Source of the DNA: a virus
IMG/VR virus record: IMGVR_UViG_3300030060_008569
Span: 1-64,000 of that record
Strand: one strand, 5' to 3'
Length of the DNA: 64,000 bases
The notes under the pieces: generated by a model
Told to the model about the DNA's origin: nothing
The model's database searches: none
Seen by the model: the letters and a program-made list of their open reading frames with translations, nothing else
Shown here: in pieces, positions 47,808-55,586 of the stretch
Layout of the letters: every line of letters begins with the position of its first letter
Numbering within the stretch: position 1 is the stretch's first letter
Made by a program: the position numbers and the translations under genes

Positions 47808-48562
47808 TTGCTTGCCTTTTCATCAAAATTTAAAGTATGTTGCAGCTCGCCGCCCGTGGGGATACCTCTTTCAGAATTTGCGATAGCATTTTCAATGTCA
47901 ATATATTCCATAAAATTATTTATTTGAGAGTCTTTAGAGCAAGATTTTATTTGTATCCCGTATTTACTTGCAGTTTTGGTAAGCCACTTTATCCATCCGT
48001 ACAGTTCTTTGTATAGGCTTCTGTTCCATTCTTTTTCTTTCTCAGAAAGGCTTTGCTCGTGATGATAGTCGCTTTGAGTATTATCTAAATCGCAGCCTAA
48101 AAAGTATATATTCTTCGCACCCATCCAAATTAAAATGTGAAGGGCTGTTGCCATTACATTATTCTTCCATATGAAGTGAGTGTTGTCATTGTTATTTGTA
48201 AAGATGTGCTCATGGTTTTCATATTTTTTAACATCCGCATAAAATAAATTAAAATTATTTTTTATCTCCCTGTCAGAGCAAGCTCTGTTTTCGTAGCCAC
48301 CCCTCATTACTTTTATAAAAGGCTCCCAAAAAACCTGTCTAGAGTAGCAGTTGGGGTCGTCCATCCCAAACCAAATGTCGGGCTTTACAAAGGGGTAAGA
48401 GTTATTGACCGCTGCGACCAGCCTGCCAACGCCATTTAATTTTTGAGGTTCTATTTGTTTTAAGGAAGGGCCGGGACAGCAAAAGTAAACGTCTAGATTA
48501 CTGTTTAATTGATTAAAAGATACAGCCTTAAATCCTGAATTTGTGTTGTACCATAAGGGCAT
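47804..48562 (-). CDS. DUF115/MptE-like glycosyltransferase-type protein, 252 aa
   Basis: Start at ATG 48562. GPSLKQIEPQKLNGVGRLVAAV followed by PDIWFGMDDPN and MGAKNIYFLGCDLDNTQ match the DUF115/MptE-like sugar-transferase or sialyltransferase-type Rossmann fold. Substrate unknown. ATGA overlap with the PMM gene. Confidence 0.65.
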   Translation of the reverse strand: MPLWYNTNSGFKAVSFNQLNSNLDVYFCCPGPSLKQIEPQKLNGVGRLVAAVNNSYPFVKPDIWFGMDDPNCYSRQVFWEPFIKVMRGGYENRACSDREIKNNFNLFYADVKKYENHEHIFTNNNDNTHFIWKNNVMATALHILIWMGAKNIYFLGCDLDNTQSDYHHEQSLSEKEKEWNRSLYKELYGWIKWLTKTASKYGIQIKSCSKDSQINNFMEYIDIENAIANSERGIPTGGELQHTLNFDEKASK

Positions 48563-48566
48563 GCTT

Positions 48567-48842
48567 TTATTCAAATGGAAAGGTTCGGGTGTGGTCTTTC
48601 ATCCATAAGGCCATACTTACACCAATGTTTTTAGGGTCTACATATTTCATTTGAAGCATCTGATTTCCCCACATAACTAATTTTAAGAGATTACGTTTAC
48701 CCACTCTGCTTTTGTTATTTAAATCTTTTTTCTGAATCTCCAGTAGAATATCAGTAAAATTATTAAAACAACGATGGAAGTCTGCTTCTGGATTGCAGAT
48801 GTTTTCTTCAAAAACGCAAATTAACTCCTCCACTGGGTCCAT
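48567..48842 (-). CDS. hypothetical protein, 91 aa
   Basis: Helical, mixed charge; ends with TRTFPFE. Divergent from the plus-strand transferase. Not recognised. Confidence 0.65.
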   Translation of the reverse strand: MDPVEELICVFEENICNPEADFHRCFNNFTDILLEIQKKDLNNKSRVGKRNLLKLVMWGNQMLQMKYVDPKNIGVSMALWMKDHTRTFPFE

Positions 48843-48854
48843 CGCCTTATTTAA

Positions 48855-48883
48855 ATAATAATGTTTTTTTTGTAAAAAGTCAA
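48855..48883 (-). promoter_or_regulatory. sigma-70 promoter
   Basis: TTGACT (48878-48883), 17-nt spacer, TATTAT (48855-48860). Overlaps, back to back, a TGTAATAA-type promoter for the plus-strand gene at 48911. Confidence 0.65.
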
Positions 48884-48910
48884 AAATTTAATGTAATAAT
48901 TATTAGTCAG

Positions 48911-49954
48911 ATGAAAAAAGTCCTCTTATTGCAAAATGGCGAAGCACGCAAAAGCCAACAAGAAATAATTAAAAAGAGAGTAGAAGAGTCTGGCTATTCT
49001 TTTAGGGTTTTGGATATCAAAAAGGAAAAGGACTCCCCCACGCTTTTACAACAGATTGAAGCGTGGATTGCGGAAAATCAAAAGCCCATTGCGACTATAA
49101 GGTGGGATGAGCATTCAAATGTTTTTGGCAAAAGCCCGAGAATACGAGAGGTGTCTACTTGGGGCTGGAATAATGATGTTGCTCCTATAGCTATTGATTT
49201 TAGTTATTTCAATCATTACAGCGGATTCATTTTTGATTTACTCGACTCTCAGGGGCAGTCTTCTATAAAGAGAGAGTGGGATGAGGTTGAAAACGATTTG
49301 ATTCCTTTGGTTGATTTTGGTGGACCTCTTGGGGATTACATAAGGCTAATCAAAAGAATATATCAAAAGCATGATTACTTTAAGTCTTTAAGGCACACTA
49401 CCGCCAATTATGATGTACTTGCTTGGACTCAGTGTTTAGTGAATAACTGTAGAATACTTAAGACGAACAAGCCAGATGTTTGGATTGAGAAGCTACATGA
49501 AATTTTTGGAGCTAGTATTTTATTTAAAATTCAACCCTCACCTTTTAACGATAAAGAAATAAAATTAGATAAATATAGAACTTTATATTCTAACGCAGGT
49601 TCAAGAAAAATAATGAATCATAGTGTAGAATTAAACGCCTCTTTGGCTTGTAACGCTAGAGTTAACATAACCAACACCTCGGGAATAACTAGCGAACTTT
49701 TGATTGCTCAAAAACCTGTGATAACCACAGGGGAATCTTGGTTTACAGATTTAGGAGTTTTCTATGAAGCTAAAAGCTGGGGTCATCTCAAAGACTTATC
49801 TGATAACCATATTGAAGAAGAGATACCTGAGAGTCAAACTTTCAATAGACTAAAGTTAGCAAACTGGTGGAGAAAGCATCAAGTTTTACATAACGAAAAA
49901 AGCCGAATCATATCAGACTGCATCAAAGAATTTAAAGATAAAAAAATAACTTAA
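48911..49954 (+). CDS. capsule-synthesis-like glycosyltransferase, 347 aa
   Basis: C-terminal half ARVNITNTSGITSELLIAQKPVITTG matches the GT-B capsule-type pattern, as in 23680-24510. The first half (VLLLQNGEARKSQQEII) may be a donor-binding domain. Probable polysaccharide transferase. Confidence 0.65.
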   Translation: MKKVLLLQNGEARKSQQEIIKKRVEESGYSFRVLDIKKEKDSPTLLQQIEAWIAENQKPIATIRWDEHSNVFGKSPRIREVSTWGWNNDVAPIAIDFSYFNHYSGFIFDLLDSQGQSSIKREWDEVENDLIPLVDFGGPLGDYIRLIKRIYQKHDYFKSLRHTTANYDVLAWTQCLVNNCRILKTNKPDVWIEKLHEIFGASILFKIQPSPFNDKEIKLDKYRTLYSNAGSRKIMNHSVELNASLACNARVNITNTSGITSELLIAQKPVITTGESWFTDLGVFYEAKSWGHLKDLSDNHIEEEIPESQTFNRLKLANWWRKHQVLHNEKSRIISDCIKEFKDKKIT

Positions 49955-50163
49955 TCTTTTTTATTTTCTACTTGAATCAAAAAATTTTCAGCCTCTTCCG
50001 GCCCAATTCCAATAATTTCTATTAGTTTTATGTATGCCTTTTTATAGTTAAATAAATCGTCTACGTAAGAAGATTGAGTTTTCAGGTTATTTAATAGGCT
50101 TATATTTAGAAATAAACTTATTACAAATAAAATAACGAAAATTAATTTTAATAGTTTATGCAT
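49951..50163 (-). CDS. single-pass membrane protein, 70 aa
   Basis: ATG 50163 is chosen (MHKLL). Hydrophobic helix (LKLIFVILFVISLFLNISLL) then a polar domain. TGTAAATAC lies upstream. Not recognised. Confidence 0.55.
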   Translation of the reverse strand: MHKLLKLIFVILFVISLFLNISLLNNLKTQSSYVDDLFNYKKAYIKLIEIIGIGPEEAENFLIQVENKKD

Positions 50164-50188
50164 GTGCGTACTAGTATTTACACGCATT

Positions 50189-50680
50189 TTACAAGAAAAA
50201 TAATAAAGTTCTCCTTTCCCCTTCCCTTTTCTTATCGGAAGATTCAATCCCCCACCTTAGTCTATGCTCAACATCGCTACTATGCATGGTTAAGCCTAGG
50301 TAGTGCTTTTCTTTTGTAATTATGGTTCCGTCTCTATATTCTAATTCTGCACCTTTAAATGTTGTTGGCTCGCTAAGTAAAATTGAAATGCCATACTTGC
50401 ACCAACTCATATGATTTTTACTCCCAGTGTCTACGTGCCAAGGGTGGGTGCGTACACTCCCTTCGGTAGAGCTTTCGAGTCTAAAGTAGCTTTTATCGCT
50501 CCTATTCGGAACATCAACAATATTTAAAATTTTAATTATAATATTTGTAATATCATTTGTATTAGAAAGGTTAATATCTTTAAGTAGATGACTTCTATTC
50601 CATTTTATACTATTTTGGGTAGAATTTAATAAAAAAAGACTTTCTTCTCTTGATATTACGTTTGGAATAAATTTTTTCAT
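50189..50680 (-). CDS. 2OG-Fe(II) oxygenase, 163 aa
   Basis: HVD (in HPWHVDTG), a distal His (MHSSDVEHR) and RRTLLFFL give the HxD...H...R iron and 2-oxoglutarate ligands. Small prolyl-hydroxylase-type enzyme. Substrate unknown. A second, larger one is at 59133. Confidence 0.82.
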   Translation of the reverse strand: MKKFIPNVISREESLFLLNSTQNSIKWNRSHLLKDINLSNTNDITNIIIKILNIVDVPNRSDKSYFRLESSTEGSVRTHPWHVDTGSKNHMSWCKYGISILLSEPTTFKGAELEYRDGTIITKEKHYLGLTMHSSDVEHRLRWGIESSDKKREGERRTLLFFL

Positions 50681-50735
50681 TCGCTTTTAGTGTTTACACA
50701 TAAAAGGAAAATATCTCAGTGTAACTACAAGCGTG

Positions 50736-50939
50736 ATGACTACGCGCATAGAACTAAACAAAAGAATAGTGGAGGTTTATACTAGCCCGGAATCTTGGAC
50801 AAAAGACAAAGTTTATATATATGACCCGCAACTTAAAGTGTCAGAAAAAGAGGCGACTCAGATAATCGAATACTTATACTCTGAGGGGTTTATCGAAGAC
50901 CGACGAACCCAAAAAGAATTAGTACGAATCGAGTATTAG
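50736..50939 (+). CDS. small protein paralogous to 44694-44903, 67 aa
   Basis: YLYSEGFIEDRRTQKELVR aligns with the C-terminus of the 44694 gene. Start ATG 50736 follows GTG; TGTAACTAC lies upstream. Ends overlap the stop of the Cys-rich lipoprotein gene on the other strand. Confidence 0.65.
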   Translation: MTTRIELNKRIVEVYTSPESWTKDKVYIYDPQLKVSEKEATQIIEYLYSEGFIEDRRTQKELVRIEY

Positions 50940-51085
50940 TCGTTGCACTTGCAATCGCAATCGGCTACTAGGCATTTGTCGGACGAACAGCAATCTGCGC
51001 CACAGGCACAGTCGCAACATCCGGAATTTCCCCAGTTACAGCCGATTACGAGCATCGATGCTAAAGCTAGTAAATATTTTTTCAT
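50936..51085 (-). CDS. Cys-rich lipoprotein, metallothionein-like, 49 aa
   Basis: Lipobox LVIGC with Cys16, then ten more Cys in 33 residues (CCDCAC, CC, C, CDCKC). Spacing resembles metallothioneins, so an outer-surface metal- or redox-binding function is possible. No homologue recognised. Preceded by a 47-aa membrane gene in the same operon. Confidence 0.65.
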   Translation of the reverse strand: MKKYLLALASMLVIGCNWGNSGCCDCACGADCCSSDKCLVADCDCKCND

Positions 51086-51229
51086 TTATTTTTTCCTTTT
51101 ACATTTTTTAAGCAAGGCTTTTGATATTAAATAAGCACCCGCTATTGCTGGTAGAATCCAAACGAAAGCATTTACTGTATGCTCTGGATGTTCACATAAT
51201 CCGTTTACGCATTGTATTGTTTCGTTCAT
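51086..51229 (-). CDS. single-pass membrane protein, 47 aa
   Basis: Short N-terminal part with two Cys (CVNGLC), a hydrophobic helix (VWILPAIAGAYLISKALL) and a basic tail (KKCKRKK). Stop is directly before the Cys-rich gene's ATG (TAAATG). Confidence 0.6.
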   Translation of the reverse strand: MNETIQCVNGLCEHPEHTVNAFVWILPAIAGAYLISKALLKKCKRKK

Positions 51230-51231
51230 TT

Positions 51232-52428
51232 TTAAATATCACCATCTGCGGCTCTGTAGCTTTTCTTGACTTTTCCGCCGCGTTTCATTTTTAAAAACAT
51301 ATTAACTCTTGCCATTGCCCAGCCACCACGAGACATTCCCGGCCTGTGGCTTTGAGAAAACGCTCCGGCTCCTCGTCGGTAGACTTTCTTTAGTTGGGAC
51401 AGGGTAACTTTCTTTTTGTGTTTTGCATTGTGTTCTTTAATCTTGTTTTTCAAAGAACTCAAAACCTTGGCTGAAAAGGTTATCTTGCCTCCGCCCTTTC
51501 CGGCAGACCCTTTTTTATTTTTATCAGAGCCCTTTTTTCTTTCACTTGGTTTGGCTGGTGTCTGAGCGCCTGACTTACGTCCGGGCCTTTTCTTTGCAGC
51601 TTCAGCCTCTTCTTTGTAAAGGTTGATATCTTCAAGACTCATAACTTCATCGTATTCTTCTTGAGTCATTTCGTATGAAGCGTCGGCAGTTTTCTTTTGC
51701 CTTATGTATGGAAGAATTACAGGCTCTTCATCTTCGGCTTTTGATTTATTTTTGGCTTTTTTCAGTTGCTCTGGGGTAGGTGCACCTTTGTCACCCTTCT
51801 TCCTCATTTTTTCTCCAGAACCTTTTTTAATTCTCTCTCTTTTCTTGTGGATGTTTTCCCAAAGACTAGCCTCTGAATCCTCTTCTTTTTCTTCTTTGCC
51901 CTTATCTTTTTCTTCAGACTCACCTTCTTTTTTCTTGCCCTTCTTTTTCAAAATTTGTTTTTGAAGGGCAGGGGGGAGTTCTTTTTGCTTTTTTGTTAAA
52001 GCGGCCTCACTAGGCTCGCACTGACAATCATCATCTTCTGTAACTTCTTCTTCTACGAATGCTAAAGAGGGGTTTTGCTCCAAAAGCTTGTCATGGTCAA
52101 AGAAGGTTTCGCCGTCCCACTCGTAGTCAAGAACTTCGGAGCCTTCCACTTTTTTACCGGCCCTCCATTGGCGACACGACCAGTAGCGAGCTTTAGTTTT
52201 TGGGCCGGGATTGTCGCAGTTATGTCTGGCTCTGAAATTTTTTCTACGAGCTGGGTCATCCCTTTTGATTTCCATGTTAGGGTCGCCAAAGTTCACCTTA
52301 ACCACGTTGCCCTTCTCGTTCTTAACGTAAACAGAGAATTTTTTGGGGCCGCCGGGAGTTCTAAAGGGCTTGTTTAAAGTCTTCTTTTCCTTGGCCTCAA
52401 TAATTTTTTGAGTAAAATCAATTTCCAT
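51232..52428 (-). CDS. conserved phage protein with DUF5872-type C-terminus, 398 aa
   Basis: N-terminal domain KKFSVYVKNEKGNVVKVNFG and IKRDDPARRKNFRARHNC is widely seen in large and marine phages. A long, highly charged Lys/Glu linker follows, and the C-terminus has RRGAGAFSQSHRPGMSRGGW (DUF5872 style). May be a DNA- or capsid-associated protein, but function is unknown. GAAGGA precedes the ATG. Confidence 0.75.
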   Translation of the reverse strand: MEIDFTQKIIEAKEKKTLNKPFRTPGGPKKFSVYVKNEKGNVVKVNFGDPNMEIKRDDPARRKNFRARHNCDNPGPKTKARYWSCRQWRAGKKVEGSEVLDYEWDGETFFDHDKLLEQNPSLAFVEEEVTEDDDCQCEPSEAALTKKQKELPPALQKQILKKKGKKKEGESEEKDKGKEEKEEDSEASLWENIHKKRERIKKGSGEKMRKKGDKGAPTPEQLKKAKNKSKAEDEEPVILPYIRQKKTADASYEMTQEEYDEVMSLEDINLYKEEAEAAKKRPGRKSGAQTPAKPSERKKGSDKNKKGSAGKGGGKITFSAKVLSSLKNKIKEHNAKHKKKVTLSQLKKVYRRGAGAFSQSHRPGMSRGGWAMARVNMFLKMKRGGKVKKSYRAADGDI

Positions 52429-52429
52429 G

Positions 52430-52561
52430 CTATTTCCTTCTATTTGTAAATATACTAGCTTCCCAATAATCTCTAAAGAATTTTTTAATATTTTTTAGCC
52501 TTCTTCTACGCCACTGGCGACTAAATAAGTGTCTAAATAAATTTTTAATTCTTCGCCACAT
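52430..52561 (-). CDS. small Arg-rich protein, 43 aa
   Basis: GGAG upstream; very basic with Trp and Phe (MWRRIKNLFRHLFSRQWRRR). Ends 1 nt before the next ATG. Compatible with membrane or nucleic-acid interaction. Not recognised. Confidence 0.5.
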   Translation of the reverse strand: MWRRIKNLFRHLFSRQWRRRRLKNIKKFFRDYWEASIFTNRRK

Positions 52562-52596
52562 GCTTTTATCTCCACACCCGCATACAGCTAATTACA

Positions 52597-52628
52597 CAAA
52601 AAAGGCCCACAGGTGAAAGCCTGTGAGC
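52597..52628 (-). terminator. intrinsic terminator
   Basis: GCTCACAGG/CCTGTGGGC hairpin with TTTTTT tail, 30 nt after the 53-aa gene's stop. A common form. Confidence 0.85.
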
Positions 52629-52657
52629 TTGATAGTATTAAAATAATGTTTTTTAAA

Positions 52658-52819
52658 TTATTCTGTGACTTCGGTGCTCTCCGAGGTTTCCTCTGTAGGA
52701 GTCGTTGAGTCGATGTTGACTAGCCTAGTGATGGCATAGCCTGTGAATACGAAGTTTAGAGCGAGAAGAATAATAGCAATTCTCGCGTATGTAGTGCTGA
52801 TAGTTGTCATTTTTTCCAT
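52658..52819 (-). CDS. single-pass membrane protein, 53 aa
   Basis: Helix IAIILLALNFVFTGYAI near 14-30, then a Thr/Glu-rich exposed tail (STTPTEETSESTEVTE). Monocistronic with a terminator. Not recognised. Confidence 0.6.
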   Translation of the reverse strand: MEKMTTISTTYARIAIILLALNFVFTGYAITRLVNIDSTTPTEETSESTEVTE

Positions 52820-52873
52820 AATAGTATTATTTAATTAATACCCCAGCTAAAACTAGGGAATAGTAGGACTGTA

Positions 52874-53227
52874 CTAAGTGATTTCTAATTCAATTGATTT
52901 ATGCCTTTCTTGTTTTTTAAGTGTTAAATATAACATGCCGTTTTTATATTCAACGGACGCATTGCTCGGGTTTGATTTTTTTGGAATGTAAGCTGTGCTG
53001 CTATATTTGTGACCGTCCTGCTCGGCTGTGACCTTTAACAGCCCACCGTCTATTGACACGTTTATATTCTCCTTTTCAATTCCAGCCATATTAATCTGGC
53101 AAGAGTAAGAAGATTCATCTTCGCTCCAGTAGCTGTCTGGCTTTTTGTACCTGCCGTTAGTAACAAGTAGGTCGTTCCATGAGTCCATTACGTCCCACAT
53201 TCCATTGTCTAATAGTGATAATTTCAT
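52874..53227 (-). CDS. HSP20/alpha-crystallin family chaperone, 117 aa
   Basis: Alpha-crystallin domain: YSCQINMAGIEKENINVSID and GGLLKVTAEQDG, then VEYKNGMLYLTLKKQ. Short N-terminus. ATP-independent holdase, and cyanophages often carry one. Likely protects assembling virion or host proteins. Confidence 0.9.
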   Translation of the reverse strand: MKLSLLDNGMWDVMDSWNDLLVTNGRYKKPDSYWSEDESSYSCQINMAGIEKENINVSIDGGLLKVTAEQDGHKYSSTAYIPKKSNPSNASVEYKNGMLYLTLKKQERHKSIELEIT

Positions 53228-53258
53228 ATTGCCTTATAAAAGCACCTGTCATGCCAAC

Positions 53259-53281
53259 AAAAAACCCCCAAAAAATGGGGG
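53259..53281 (-). terminator. intrinsic terminator
   Basis: CCCCC/GGGGG stem with 7-nt ATTTTTT loop and TTTTTT tail, 44 nt after the 146-aa gene. Confidence 0.8.
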
Positions 53282-53324
53282 TATTACCTCAATGGTGAGA
53301 CCAGTTGACCCTTATCTAGATGAG

Positions 53325-53765
53325 TCAAAACTTCTCTTTGTTTACTTTTTCTTGCTCCTTGTGCCAGTCTACACCTTTAGGAAGCAGCTCGTAAAACGCA
53401 TCCCAGCATCTCCAAGGCCCTTTAGAGCCAATGGGCTTGCTAAAGTCGGCCTGAAAGTGCCAAACCATTCTGCCATCTAAAATCCACCTTTTGTCTACAA
53501 TGACCCATGTATATTTAGCTAAATACTCTTTTCCATTTGCGCTTGTTCTGAAAGTCCACAGCGGTAGTCCCGCTTCGTTTTTTTCATGGAAGTTTACTTT
53601 TTTCTTAAATTTCCTTAGAATAAAATCTGGAGTTTTATTTTCAAAGGCTTCTACAACTAAATGCTTATTGAAATTTCCATCACCTTTAAATCGAGGCTTT
53701 GCTAGCTCCGCCGAGCTGGCTAGAAATGTTAAAGTTAGTGTTGTTAGGATTATCTTCTTTATCAT
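53325..53765 (-). CDS. exported hypothetical protein, 146 aa
   Basis: Sec signal peptide (MIKKIILTTLTLTFLASSA). Mature part is Lys- and aromatic-rich. Predicted leaderless (6 nt from -10 to ATG) from a TTTCTTAAAAAA-type promoter. Not recognised. Confidence 0.7.
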   Translation of the reverse strand: MIKKIILTTLTLTFLASSAELAKPRFKGDGNFNKHLVVEAFENKTPDFILRKFKKKVNFHEKNEAGLPLWTFRTSANGKEYLAKYTWVIVDKRWILDGRMVWHFQADFSKPIGSKGPWRCWDAFYELLPKGVDWHKEQEKVNKEKF

Positions 53766-53771
53766 GCATAC

Positions 53772-53800
53772 ACTATAGCATGTTTTTTAAGAAATGTCAA
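53772..53800 (-). promoter_or_regulatory. sigma-70 promoter, leaderless, TTTCTTAAAAAA spacer
   Basis: TTGACA (53795-53800), spacer TTTCTTAAAAAACATGC, TATAGT (53772-53777). Confidence 0.85.
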
Positions 53801-53937
53801 GAACCTTTTTTCTTTTTACCCCAATCAATACTATCGTAATTATCTTTAAAATCTTTAGAGTAGCAGTTTCTTGGAGAATCCCCTTTACCGTTCAAAGGCT
53901 TCTTTTGTTTTGGCTTTTTAGGTTTTCTTTTTTTCAT
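53797..53937 (-). CDS. small very basic protein, 46 aa
   Basis: KKRKPKKPKQKKP start and KKKKGS end; stop lies inside the next promoter. Overlaps the 67-aa gene. Nucleic-acid binding is possible. Confidence 0.5.
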   Translation of the reverse strand: MKKRKPKKPKQKKPLNGKGDSPRNCYSKDFKDNYDSIDWGKKKKGS

Positions 53938-54121
53938 CACTTCCAGAGGACCGCACATCGTATATGCTTACCTTAAACGTGTCTCCAGTTTTGGGATTCG
54001 AAACTAAAAAAGTATCTTCATCTAACACAGAAACTACTTTGCCCTTCCATTGGCTTTCTTTTCCGCTCTCCACTAAAACGCTCTTACCAACCATTTTTTT
54101 ATTGTAGTCGATTTTGTTCAT
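53918..54121 (-). CDS. small SH3-like protein, 67 aa
   Basis: VGKSVLVESGKESQWKGKVVSVLD and DTFLVSNPKTGDTFKVSIYD suggest a small beta barrel. Basic tail. Not recognised. Confidence 0.6.
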   Translation of the reverse strand: MNKIDYNKKMVGKSVLVESGKESQWKGKVVSVLDEDTFLVSNPKTGDTFKVSIYDVRSSGSDEKKKT

Positions 54122-54123
54122 TG

Positions 54124-54426
54124 TTAAATCTCCAATAAATTTTCTTCGTCCTCTTCTGCGTATTTGAATATCAATTTGGCGGAGTCAAATTCTTTTTTTA
54201 GTATGCCCGCTGTATTGGGATTCTTCGCCACGATATTCTGAACAGCGTCTAAGTAAACCGCTCTTACATTAGCTAGTTTTTGCTTGTGCTTGCATTTACA
54301 ACCTTTACCAACGGCCTCTTGGTGAGACAAGATGTTCATAACCCAAGGCAAGCTATACTGAATTGTTGGATTTGCTTTGAACCAGTCGGTTAAACTTTTG
54401 ATAGTTATTACCTTCTCTTCACTCAT
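54124..54426 (-). CDS. hypothetical protein, 100 aa
   Basis: Helical; contains GCKCKHKQK, a possible metal-binding patch. Overlaps the previous gene by 8 nt. Not recognised. Confidence 0.65.
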   Translation of the reverse strand: MSEEKVITIKSLTDWFKANPTIQYSLPWVMNILSHQEAVGKGCKCKHKQKLANVRAVYLDAVQNIVAKNPNTAGILKKEFDSAKLIFKYAEEDEENLLEI

Positions 54427-54784
54427 ACGATTCCCTCATAAATTTTTTAAATTTAAAATAAAAGGATAGCGATAAATAAAATATTAAGAAAAATACTAAT
54501 AAATTTTCTAGATAAAAAGCAGCACCCGCAGATAGCCAAGTTGTTAGACATATAGGGCAAGAGATTAATTTAACTAAAAAGTTGTCGGCATATTTAACCT
54601 CTAAAAAATCAGAGTAATTTATGCCTACACTTTCTTGAATTTTGTAATCTTCAAATTTTGCACCCAAAAATGTGCGAGCATACTCAACAAAAGCGTTGGT
54701 GTCGTTCCATATAATGAGAATAAAACAAATTATAAGGGAGGCGATAGATGAGTCTAGTATCAAAATTGTTAAGTCAGTTGTCAT
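54419..54784 (-). CDS. DUF1360-like membrane protein, 121 aa
   Basis: Two or three membrane segments and CPICLTTWLS in the second, which is the DUF1360 signature. Function unknown. ATGA overlap with dCMP deaminase. Confidence 0.65.
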   Translation of the reverse strand: MTTDLTILILDSSIASLIICFILIIWNDTNAFVEYARTFLGAKFEDYKIQESVGINYSDFLEVKYADNFLVKLISCPICLTTWLSAGAAFYLENLLVFFLIFYLSLSFYFKFKKFMRESYE

Positions 54785-55200
54785 ACTTTTATTAGTTCAA
54801 TGTCATAAAATTTAAAAATATCGTGAGCGAGCGAATCTTTGTCGTACTCTTCCGCGTAAATAACTGTTGGGATTTTATAAGCCGCTATTAAGGTGGCGCA
54901 ATAAGAGCAGGGAAGAAGGGTTGATGCTAATATATTGCACTCATCTATTTTCACCATAGATAGACAATTTGCTTCAGCATGAATCATAAATGGCCTCCTT
55001 TTGTCCCTGTCGCCCCAGAAAGACGCCTTGTTCCAAGGATTTATTGTTTTTCCTGACGCTAGCCCATTGTACCCTAAAGCTAAAACTCTCCCATTTTTAT
55101 CTAAAGCGCAAGCGCCAACTTTTTTGTAGGGGTCTTCGCTTCTTAAGCTAGCTGTTTTGGCAAGCTCAAGAGCATACTCCTTCCAAGTTACTCGGCTCAT
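54781..55200 (-). CDS. dCMP deaminase, 139 aa
   Basis: Zinc cytidine-deaminase fold: HAEAN near 73-77 supplies the catalytic His and Glu, and PCSYC near 96-100 the two Cys ligands. YNGLASGK and DPYKKVGA are dCMP-deaminase features. It feeds dUMP to thymidylate synthesis, balancing with NrdAB and dNMP kinase. Confidence 0.9.
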   Translation of the reverse strand: MSRVTWKEYALELAKTASLRSEDPYKKVGACALDKNGRVLALGYNGLASGKTINPWNKASFWGDRDKRRPFMIHAEANCLSMVKIDECNILASTLLPCSYCATLIAAYKIPTVIYAEEYDKDSLAHDIFKFYDIELIKV

Positions 55201-55209
55201 TTGACTTGT

Positions 55210-55503
55210 TTAAGAATCGCAGGAATCTGAACCGCAGCAAGTTTCATTTTGGCACGGTAAGTCAGCTCTCCTGTAAACTGTTTTAGGTCGTCCAGTGCGA
55301 GGCTTAATTTTACCAACCGAAACTAAATCCCCATTTTTTACAGCCTTATTTATCTTGGCGTGGATAGAAACTCTAGACAGCTTCTTCTCTAAGCTATTGT
55401 ATATCTCTTCTGCGGTAAATTCATTTGTTGGCCACTCAACCAAGAATGACGGCCTTCCCCTCTTACTTTGAGTTTTTTCTGTACTATTGCTATTTTCGTT
55501 CAT
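55210..55503 (-). CDS. winged-helix-like protein with C-terminal Cys cluster, 97 aa
   Basis: Helix-turn-helix-like ATIGYNSLEKKLSRVS-type segment (FTAEEIYNSLEKKLSRVSIH), a GRPKTVYRR wing and a CQNETCCGSDSC tail. It is the first gene of the dCMP deaminase operon and may regulate it. Leader 9 nt. Confidence 0.6.
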   Translation of the reverse strand: MNENSNSTEKTQSKRGRPSFLVEWPTNEFTAEEIYNSLEKKLSRVSIHAKINKAVKNGDLVSVGKIKPRTGRPKTVYRRADLPCQNETCCGSDSCDS

Positions 55504-55512
55504 AACAAATAT

Positions 55513-55541
55513 ATCATAACCTATTTTTTAAGAATTGTCAA
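55513..55541 (-). promoter_or_regulatory. sigma-70 promoter, ATTCTTAAAAAA spacer
   Basis: TTGACA (55536-55541), spacer ATTCTTAAAAAATAGGT, TATGAT (55513-55518), 9 nt to ATG 55503. Confidence 0.75.
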
Positions 55542-55586
55542 AAACTTTTTTTAGAAAATAACAGTAAATTCAATTTACAATACATA

